Shown in pieces: positions 35,101-43,258 of a stretch of DNA of 43,258 nucleotides. Source of the DNA: Gonium pectorale. Taxonomy: Eukaryota; Chlorophyta; Chlorophyceae; Chlamydomonadales; Volvocaceae. A program made the position numbers and the translations under genes. Where the stretch lies: positions 1,369,244-1,412,501 of the forward strand of contig LSYV01000023.1 in NCBI GenBank assembly GCA_001584585.1. Reading direction: 5' to 3'. The notes under the pieces were generated by a model. It had not been told where the DNA came from, ran no database searches, and saw only the letters and a list, made by a program, of their open reading frames with translations. Position 1 is the stretch's first letter; each line of letters begins with the position of its first letter.

Positions 35101-38100
35101 GGGGAGCAGCTGCAAGTCGGGCTGAGCTGGGGAGGTAGGAGGGCGGGGAACGGAGGGCGGGGGGTTTAAATAAAACGGGGTTTGATAGGGGAAGACTGGA
35201 AGCCAGCTGCGGTCGCCCGTCGGGTGGCCAAGCCACTCTTGCCTTCGGTCCGTCGGCTCCCAGAGTTGCGGGCGGCAGGCGGGGCGCGGCGGGCGGGGGG
35301 AGCAGGGAGGCGGGCGGGGGCAGGGGCGGGGGGAGCAGGAAGGCGGGGTTCAGAACCGTTGCTACCGGGGACTGCGGGAGCAATGGCGGGCTTATCGCGC
35401 TCCTTTGCGTTATAGGACTCACGATGAATGCGTCGTAGTTGTGTCGGTTGTGGTCCAGCGCCTTGGCGATCTGGATCCAGTCGGCGGGGCCCACGCGGCT
35501 CGAGTCCTTGTTGAAGAGGACCTGAGGCCAGGAGGTGGGGTTGCGCGCCCGTGGGGGTCATGGGGTAACGGAACAGGGAGGTTGCGTCCGTCGCTGGGGG
35601 GCCGGGATCACGCGAGATATTCCATCTCGGGTATGCGCACCGGTGATGCTCATGAGCACCGCGTCCACACCGCATCATGGGGTCGCACGGGGCGCATTGG
35701 GTCGCACGGGGCAGTTTGGTGCGGCGCGCGACAATATACGGTGCACACAGAGCGCAGGCGTCGCTGCCCAGATGGGTTGCGCACAGGGCGGGTTTGGGTG
35801 GACCTGGGATGCGCCGGGTTGGGGTTGTGTCTGGGCCGGGGTGTGAGGCGCGGGCAAGGCGGCCGAAGGGCGACGCGCGGCGGGCTACTGCGCGGCACCG
35901 GGATACCAGTCTGCGGGAGCAGACAACACGCAGGTACACGCAGGGCTTTGGGCACGCCGCTTGCCGCACATGGAGCACAGGCATGCAGGGTGGGAAGAGT
36001 CGCGGAAGGGAGGGCGGGGCGGGGCGTGAGGGGGATCCGTAGCCAACAAGGCACGTCTGACTGTCTAACAGCCTTTGAAGTCCGCGCAACACGTCCGGCC
36101 TGTACTCCGCGCCCCCGCTTTAGATTCATAGCCCGCTCCCGTTCCCCGTACATGCACAAAATTGCTTTCCTACCACTGCACGCCGCCTCCCCCTCGTCCT
36201 TCGCCTGTTGGTCCACGACGCCTGCCGCGGGACGCCACAGCCCCCACCCGCCCAGGCCCTTCAGCACCCGGTGGCCGGCTCTGCATCCGCGATCCCGCTT
36301 TCTTCAACGCCGAATCCCTCCCTTTCCTCCCTCCCCTACCTGCAAATCCACGTTGGCGAATCGATCCAGCTCCGGAACCATCGCTGGCGGGTCGGAGGGC
36401 GCGACGACGGGGGAGGAGGGGGGTGCACGCCGGTGGGACGCGGGCGCGTGGCGTGGCGGGTGCGATGGGGCGGGGGAGTGGCCACCAGAAAGGACGCCTC
36501 CGGGAGGGCGGAGTCGTGATGCTTGCAACGGGTGGCCGGGTGCAGAGCTGCGGTCGTTACCGTACTGGCCACGGCGCCGGCTCCCCAGCCCCTTCCGCCG
36601 GTGGCGCTTTCCCCCCTCCCCCTCCACTCCCGTTGAATCCAGCCCCTTTCTTCCCCGGCGGCCCCTGCTCCTGACTTGACCCACCGAGCAGGCCTGCCGC
36701 ACTCTTCCTTGCTCTGCTTGCGACCTCTCGAACCCTCCCCGCCCCGCCCCACGGCCTCCCCACCCACTCAGCAGGCTGGACAGCATCTCGCCCGGCCTCA
36801 GCGAGCCCTTGTACGAGTCCTCCGTGGCGCCTGCCCGCACGCGCAGGTTGTGGCTCTCGTCCTCCTCAAACGCCTCCTGCAGGGCACCCAGGGCTTGGGT
36901 TTAGGATTTTTGAATCCACGGTTCGGGTTTCCGGGATTTGCGGTTCAGAAGGTTGGGATCCCCCGGATGTGGCGCCCCGTCCAGCTGCATGCGGGTCGGT
37001 GCGGAGCGTCCGCCTCCTCACGGCATTGGCTTGCAATGCAACTCACACGCGGCGAGGTTGCGGGAAGCGGGCCGCGCAGGGAGGAGCTCACGGTCGTGGC
37101 TTGCAGCAGTGGCATGAACGGTGCGCCCCCTGTTGCGTGGAGGCCCCGGCCCCTTCTCTCGCCCTTCGATCAGCGGCATCCCCGTCAGCGCCCTATGCCA
37201 ACCCCAAGCCCCTCCGCCCGCACGCAGCGCACGTCCCCCTATCTTCCGCAGAGCCGGACAACCTGGTAAGGACAATGTACGGCAGGAGCCTTATCCCTTC
37301 CCGCATTCCCACGGCATCGAAAGCCGGGCGCCCCGAAGCGCCTCGACACCCGAAGCACCCCACACGCACGCTGCCCACCTCCGGGTCCATCCCCAGGGTG
37401 CCCCCCGTGTGCAGGAAGAGCACCCGCGGCAGCGGCCGCGTCACCGTCCGCAGCCGCACGGGCTGCTGCTGCGGGTGCGGCCGGTATTGCTGCGGCAGCG
37501 GGGGCGGCGCGAGGCTGTGCGGCCTGTGGCCGTTGCCGTTGGAGTGCCCGTTGGATGCCGCCAGCGTGCTGGTGCTGACGCTGGTGCTCGTGCTGGGGCC
37601 GGTGCCCGGGCCTGTGCTCGGCAGGCGGGGCATGGCGTCGTTGGGAGCGGGGGTAGGCGAGGCCGGTAGTGACGCTGCGCTGCCAGCGGGGAGGTCCCGG
37701 TGCGTAGTTGCTGGCTGCTCGTGATCGGAGCCCGGGAGAGGGGTCAAGATCGCGGCGGCAGGATCGGAGGGGAAGGTGGCAGAGGGAGCGGTGGGCGGCG
37801 GGGGGCTGCCCGCGCGCTTGCCGCGCCCCGCGTGCCGTCGTGCGTGGTGTGCGCCTGGGCTGCCGGTGACGCTGGGACCGCACCCGCTGTCAGTGGGGCT
37901 GCTGCTGCTGCTACCCGTACAGTCAGATTCTGGAGATTGAGTACCTCTGCCACCGCCGTTGTCGTGGTTGGCTGGGATGGCAATTGCGGGGGCGGCGGAG
38001 GGCAGGCCGTCTCCATCCCCGACGACGCTCCGGCACAGCGGTCGCGTCACAAATGCGCGTGGGTAGGCGTGTGCGGTACGAGGGCGCAATGGCGCATGCC

Positions 38101-38173
38101 GCGAGAACCCTATCTCTGGCCGGAGCAATTGCATTCCAACAAAGCAACTACATAAGGCAATTGATGAAGTCAT
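32103..38173 (-). CDS. bacterial-type L-asparaginase with long N-terminal extension
   Basis: Hydrolyses L-asparagine to aspartate and ammonia. Ten exons join in phase to 599 residues: 37379-38173, 36768-36876, 36340-36383, 35423-35521, 34795-34882, 34318-34382, 33754-33849, 33384-33512, 32871-33056, 32103-32291. The catalytic core (about 250-599) has the family's usual length. Its first active-site threonine motif is HTGGTLG (255-261), the second is HGTDT (352-356), and KKP follows at 372-374. SYKGSLRPGEM and FANVDLQV lie between them. This is the AnsA-like fold, not the Ntn-hydrolase asparaginase of land plants. Residues 1-249 are Ser/Pro/Thr/His-rich, low complexity and unlike the family. 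A second ATG at 38134 would remove 13 residues. The extension may hold an organelle or secretion signal, but I see no clear hydrophobic signal peptide. Confidence 0.9.
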
Positions 38174-38767
38174 GCACGGAGCCTAAGGCGCTAGGTCGTG
38201 GTCGTCGCTGAGCTGTTGCATCATAATTGACGCATGAGGGACAATTCGTGTCAAACCGGCTCGCTGTGATGCAAACGCTAACCATGCCGGAACCAAATGT
38301 ATCAGGACGGTTGCAAGGCATTGGATCCAGGTTACATAGTCGGTTGGTCAACAGCACCCCGTTACGAATACACTTAGCCGCCAGTACCGCCGGACCATAG
38401 GCACGCGCGTCCGCCAGCCTAATGAAGCCACCGCCGAACACAAAGAGAGAACACACCGGACGCATGGTCGCCACTTGGGTGTTACCCTCCTTGAGTTGGG
38501 CCTCCACCACGCGCCGACCCAACTGGGGGTTGCATTCGGTTCACACTCCAAAGAGACGGACAAGGCCCTGGAAAGCACCAGGAGTCAAGCATATGCACGA
38601 CCCAGACCTGACCCACCTTACCCCCAGCAACGAAGCCCAACTGCCCACCCCACACGCACCACTTGTGTGCACGTAAACTCGCCTGTACCCAAGCGACATC
38701 ATAACGTCTCGACGCAAACGAGAAGTGACGGGACGTCAAAGCGCCCCTGGAGCACCTGTTCATTGCT
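38174..38767. other. SR-protein 3' UTR and asparaginase promoter
   Basis: Spacer between two leftward genes. It must hold the end of the SR-protein transcript and the promoter and 5' UTR of the asparaginase gene. No exon recognised. Confidence 0.5.
38332..38336 (-). terminator. polyadenylation signal TGTAA (SR protein)
   Basis: TGTAA on the minus strand about 430 nt past the SR-protein stop and about 160 nt before the asparaginase ATG. Confidence 0.5.
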
Positions 38768-41700
38768 TCAGTAGTAGTCGTTACTCGCGGGCGCCACGTC
38801 CTCCAGCCCCACAGCGTCATCGACGACCGGCGGCACCCTGTCCTCGTAGGCGGCATCCCGCTCCCGCTCCTCCCTGTGGGGCACGACACGGAGTAGTCAC
38901 GATGGCGAGGTCCCAGAGGCGAACGGGTGGGGTGTAGGGAAGAAAGCAACCCACTTGACAGGAGTGCGGCCCTAACTCCCAGCGCTGGTACAGCCAGAAC
39001 GCGTTCATCGCGATGGCAGCTTCTACTACAACAGATCAAACGTCCGTGGCGGCCCCGTCCCCAGCCCTTGGCCCCTGACGTCCCCTCCGGCAACAAGACC
39101 CTTCAGGCTTCAGCCATTCATTCATGCTGCGCCAGAGCATTGGTGCACCATACCATTTTGCCCCAGCCGCTCACGATGCCACGCCCCGGATCAGCACTCG
39201 ATTCCTCCATTCCGCTTCCGCATCCCACCCACCCCCCAAGGAATCGTGCCTGCAGCACACCTCCCCCTGCGCATGACGACCCGACGACCCGCCAGCCACC
39301 AATATCGGCACAACAGCACCGGGAACGGCCCCAGGCGCCACACCCCTCCCACCTTGGGGAAGGCTCGCGGTCGCGGCGTGGGCTGCGACTCCGGTCCCGC
39401 TCCCGCTCGCGGCCGTCCTGGCGGCCACCGCGCGGGCTGCGGCTCCGGCTGCTGCGCCTGTAGTCCCTGTCGTCCCGGTCATCGCGGCCGCGCCCCCGAT
39501 CGTAATCGCGGTCCCGCCGATCATAGTCACGGTCCCGCCCGCGGTCATAGTCCCTGTCCCGGCCGTCGCGGCGCCGGTCGTAGTCGCGCCCTCCCCGCGG
39601 GCTCCGGCTCCGGCTGCGTCCGCCGCGGCGCGGGGAGCGCGAGCGGCTGTGGCGGGAGCCACGGCGGGGCGAGCGGCTGCGGCGGTCACGCCGGTCGTCT
39701 CCGTAGCTGCCTGCGCGTCATGTCAATGGGAGCAGCGGCCGTGGAATGAGGCCTCCAGCCATGCGACGACGGTCAGGTGCTGGCCACATGCGCCCCTGCG
39801 CACTTGAGGAGCCGAAACGAACGCTGGGTTGTGCGGCAGCTTGCGAGGTGCGTCCCGTGCACATCAGGAAAGCGCAGGGTGTTCGGAACGAAGAGCGCCA
39901 AGCCCGAAGCGCGTTCGTGTTTGCAAGCACGGGGCCGGCAGCAGTACATGCGTGTCTGCGCACCTGAGCGGTCGCCCGTCTGCTTGGTCTCAATGATCAT
40001 CATCTCGCGCGGAGTCTTGCGGCCCTCCTTGGAGAGGCAAACCTGCGGGCACGGGAGCCGTGCGGGACAGAGCTCCAGCATCAAGACAAACCTCGACATG
40101 TTTCGCGGGGCCCTGGCGCCAACACGCACACGGGAACGGGGCGTTGACGCTGCATCTGATTGGTGGACTCGTTCGGCGCGACATGCCCGTTGGTCCTCCC
40201 GAAGGACCGCGACATTCCCCAAGCGGCAGCTGTCGGCCATGTCGCTACGCACGTTGATCTCGCGGCCCTCCAGGGTGGTCCGGTCCATTCGGTAGATGGC
40301 CTCATCGGCGTCCCGTGCATCGCGGAACTCGATGAAGCCAAAGCCCCGTGAGCGCCTGCAGGGGGAGGAGGGAACGGGCCAACATGCGGACGTCGTGGGG
40401 CGGCGAACCGATTGGCGGCCGGGGACAGGCCTCTGGCACGCATGCACGGAACGGCCGTGCTGCAAAGGCCCCACGAACAGACCCAAGGCACGTCAGGTCG
40501 GCGTACTCGGCTGGCAGCACATCGGAAGTGGCCGCGGCCGTGCTCGGCATGACGGCGTCTGCGGCTCTGTACCACGTGCGCCAACTACCGCGACAAACGC
40601 AACCGAGATGCCCTGCGCACCAAGTGGATGCGTCCAGCCTGGGACCTTGGGCCCTCCTACCCCTCGCGTTGCCAGAGGCGTCCAAGCGTGGGGCCGCCCT
40701 CGGCCGTCTTTACCACCGCTCGTCCGCAGCCTCGGCCTTGCGCAGCCTCAGCCTCAGCCTTGCTCGCATGCGCCCGTATCTTGTGCACACCCGTTCTCTT
40801 TGCTCCCTCGCACACGCTGGCATGCTTGCACGCTCGTGCTTGATTCCGCTTGCACTTCGCCCGCTTGCACTTGCGCTTGCACTTGCGCACAAGGTCGCTT
40901 GTGTTGTTGCTTCTTGCGATCAGCCAGGGCTGCTCTTCCGCACCACACTGCACTGCACGCCGTTGGCGTGGGCGCAGAAGACGGCCGAACGCGTACTCGG
41001 CGAAGGGCCAAGTTGCCCACCGCATAAACCCATGCGCCGTACACCGAAGCTGGGGACAGCTGAATCCAGCAGCCGCGACCGGCATCTATCGTACATGCTC
41101 AGAGACAAGAATCTGACATATGACCACAAAAGCCCGTTTACATCGTCCAGCCTGACCGCCATTCATCGTTCAGCTGGGCCTGCCTTCAAGGCAGACGGGC
41201 TGCACGGCCTGACAGACGAAAGGCAAGGCAGTTCTTCTCCGTGCCTGTGTTTGTAGCATCAGCTAGTTCCCTCTTAGCAACCCGAAGGAGCTTTGCATCC
41301 CAACGGTCTCCGAGCTGGTCCACCACACAAACTTCCAAGAGCGGGCCTGGTTCAAGAAGTGTTTCAAGCGCTGGAAGCCCCCGATCCCGCCAAGGACCCC
41401 AACTTACTGGGTGTAGTAATCGCGCGGGATGTAGACATCACGCAGCTCGCCATACTTCTCAAACGTAGCGCGTAAGTCCTCCGCCCTATTCAGCCATGTG
41501 CAAATGGGGAAGGTACGGGCGAAACCAGGTTAAGCATGCATGGGAACGGGATGAACGCACATTAATGGGGAGTAGACTGACAGTCGAGTGGCCACGGTCC
41601 GGCACCTATGCAAACCTTGAACCCACGCAAACCCTTCACGTTACCCAGCAGCCCCCCAACCCGGGCGATGGTGGAAAGAGCTGTGTCTGGGGAGGAGGTG

Positions 41701-42009
41701 GCCAGAAGCCGCAGCCGTGATGATGGGCCACGCGGCGTTTTGTAACAGCAAGTTAAGCAGGGGTGCTAGTTTTAGAACGAACCGGAGCACACACATGTAG
41801 ATTATATGTGAGCGAAGGTCAAGCGGAAGTCAAGAAGAAAGGCGCGAAGACGGCCGGCCAGGCCGGCCCGCGCCCATGCCCGTCCTTTCCCCTTGTACTC
41901 ACGTGTATGTAAGCGGTATATTGCGCACGAGCACTGAGACTTTGTTTCTCACGCCCGCCGAGGCGGGGCCGTAATCGTCCCTGTCCTTATCGCGACTGCG
42001 CGACGACAT
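38768..42009 (-). CDS. SR splicing factor, single RRM (SCL-like)
   Basis: Nuclear protein that binds exonic enhancers and promotes splice-site choice. Six exons join in phase to 276 residues: 41903-42009, 41408-41485, 40253-40355, 39964-40042, 39353-39710, 38768-38873. The RRM spans about residues 22-100 with RNP2 VSVLVRNI (24-31) and RNP1 RGFGFIEF (65-72). FEKYGELRDVYIPRDYYT and GRKTPREM around it are typical of SC35-like/SCL proteins. Residues 123-240 form the RS domain with SRSRSPR blocks and DYDR/RDRD repeats, and the tail is acidic. An in-frame ATG at 42105 would add 32 residues of non-SR character; I prefer MSSRSRDKDRDD. Intron 2 (40356-41407) is the longest and sits where SR genes often carry regulatory poison exons. 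Confidence 0.92.
40848..40892. repeat. CTTGCACTTGCG short tandem repeat in SR intron 2
   Basis: Three to four imperfect copies of a 12-bp unit inside intron 2 of the SR-protein gene. Read on the sense strand they give CGCAAGTGCAAG units. Confidence 0.7.
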
Positions 42010-43258
42010 TTGCGTCAACAAATATGAGTTGTTGTCAGCAAGGACCCAAGCCGTCTCTCCGCTGAGCAACGTTTGCCCGCTTGGTTCCGGAGAGCGCCCA
42101 CTCAAATAGTCAAGGGCAGTCTAAAAGTGCTTTTTTATTTAGTTGGGCGGACGGGAGAGGAAGGACGGATGGACGGGTCGCTGTACGGGTCGCTGTACGG
42201 CGCGGTCTGTGCCGTTGGGCCCCACCCAGCCCCATCCCAACCCCATTATGCCCGGCGTTGCTGACCGGCCCGATGCGCAGGTTTGCAGGCTCTACAGCAA
42301 GCCGTGGACCGCGGACCACACCCTGCACTATCACACCTAGATGGTGGGGATTTGCCCCACAGACCGCCGCCTGCAAATTCGGACCCTTTGCCCCGTGGCT
42401 GCTCTCCCCCCCCCCGTTTTTCCCCGCCGTTGCCTATAGGACCCCCTGACGTAACCTCCTCTCGGACCCCCGTCTCACCACCGAGCAGCCGGCTCCTCCT
42501 ACAGGCCGCCATGTCAACTTGCCCCCGCCCGCCGCCGGCAACAGCGATTCCTGACTTCGTTCTTTCTACTCTTTCATCATTCCAGGTCTGTATACGCAGC
42601 TCCACCTTGACACCTTGTAGTCCACCAGGTGCAGTACGTCAAACCGGGTAAGCTGGTAAGCCAGTCTTTTGGGGGGGCGGGAAGAACGTCACATGCCTGC
42701 AAGCCTTGCAAGGGCTAACGGGCTGTCCGGCACAAATCGAAACGGTCGCACACGACAGTCCCACCCCGGCAGCTCGGTCAAACCTCAGGGGTCCACAGGC
42801 ACCGCTTGCAGTCCTCGCAGCCAAGCGCCCCCGCGATACCCTGTGAGGACTGCACGCCGCGCCTGCGGAGGCCTATGCCGCCGCAGCGGCGACACAGCGC
42901 CATCACGTACGCCGCGTGGCTTCAACCCCACCCATTGCTCAGGAGCAGTGCCCCTGTATCTTGGATCCTGCACGCGCCTCCACCAGGGAGAACCCTTTCT
43001 GATGGCTGCGGCCGCCAATGCATGTGACCTGATCCTCGGGAGATGCCGTTGTCGCAGTTGTTCGTGCCAAGGCCTGTCGTGTGCTACCGCTGGCACCGGC
43101 AGATCTTGGTACCACCGTCCCCCGCATCATGTGGGGGCTGCGCCACACCTGTACGGCAGCGTGCGCCTGAGGGGCGTGTGCCGGTCCGCCATATACGCGG
43201 GCGGATCCGGTGTTTCACATCTTGCAAGCATACCTTTGCCGGTTGGAAGAATGGGGAT
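42010..43258. other. right edge, SR-gene promoter side
   Basis: The first part holds the SR-protein 5' UTR and promoter. An A/T-rich element reading CTAAATAAAAAAGC on the minus strand near 42129-42142 is the only TATA-like candidate. Beyond about 42400 nothing is clearly coding apart from the weak frame listed separately. Confidence 0.35.
42778..42903 (-). CDS. possible terminal exon with CxxC zinc-finger pattern
   Basis: A 41-residue frame with CRRCGGIG and, 20 residues on, GCEDCKRC, then a stop. The two cysteine pairs recall DnaJ-type CxxCxGxG zinc fingers of plastid chaperone-like proteins. If real it would be the last exon of a gene entering from beyond the window edge, with its true acceptor upstream of 42903. 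There is no second line of evidence, so chance is a strong alternative. Confidence 0.22.
   Translation of the reverse strand: MALCRRCGGIGLRRRGVQSSQGIAGALGCEDCKRCLWTPEV

Noticed and set aside
35405..36679. 424-codon open frame on the plus strand
   Set aside because: Antisense to asparaginase exons 3 and 4 and their 818-bp intron; no recognisable motif.
42555..42660. VQYVKPG peptide resembling elongation factor P, bounded by an acceptor and a donor
   Set aside because: Only seven residues match and no adjoining exon with EF-P character was found on either side.

Overview
This is nuclear DNA of a GC-rich green alga, most likely a volvocine chlorophyte of the Chlamydomonas type. The evidence is dense short GT-AG introns, Ala/Gly/Ser/Pro-rich loops, the chlorophyte polyadenylation signal TGTAA downstream of several stops, and a gene for intraflagellar transport protein IFT43, so the organism is ciliated. 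I see no bacterial operon, CRISPR array, rRNA or tRNA. All gene models were spliced by eye. Every exon junction was checked for reading phase, and seven multi-exon models close without a frame break.

Layout, left to right. Bases 1-2127 carry no gene but hold a small non-autonomous DNA-transposon-like element (400-1120) with terminal inverted repeats and many subterminal copies of one octamer. Bases 2128-10683 (minus) are a 19-exon Patched/NPC1-like sterol-sensing-domain RND transporter of 1026 residues. Bases 11867-17881 (minus) are a 7-exon subunit of RNA polymerase III factor TFIIIC (GTF3C5/Tfc1 family). Bases 18527-20602 (minus) are a 7-exon APH-1, a gamma-secretase subunit. It is divergently paired, 356 bp apart, with URI, an unconventional prefoldin (20959-23004, plus). 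URI is followed after only 156 bp by a class-IV PLP aminotransferase homologue (23161-25649, plus) that seems to lack its catalytic lysine. IFT43 (27419-29731, plus) is next. After a 2.4 kb convergent gap come a bacterial-type L-asparaginase with a long N-terminal extension (32103-38173, minus) and an SR splicing factor with one RRM (38768-42009, minus). The right edge has only a weak zinc-finger-like reading frame.

The genes are ordinary conserved eukaryotic housekeeping or ciliary functions and do not form an obvious pathway. The points most worth a second look are the likely pseudo-aminotransferase, an APH-1 without one of the two intramembrane histidines known from the human protein, an RVSF motif combined with an RxRxxS site in URI, the transposon-like element at 400-1120, and several repeats set against splice sites. 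Strand-specific cDNA would settle the few uncertain exons (TFIIIC exon 6, APH-1 last exon, the 66-nt segment of IFT43, start codons).
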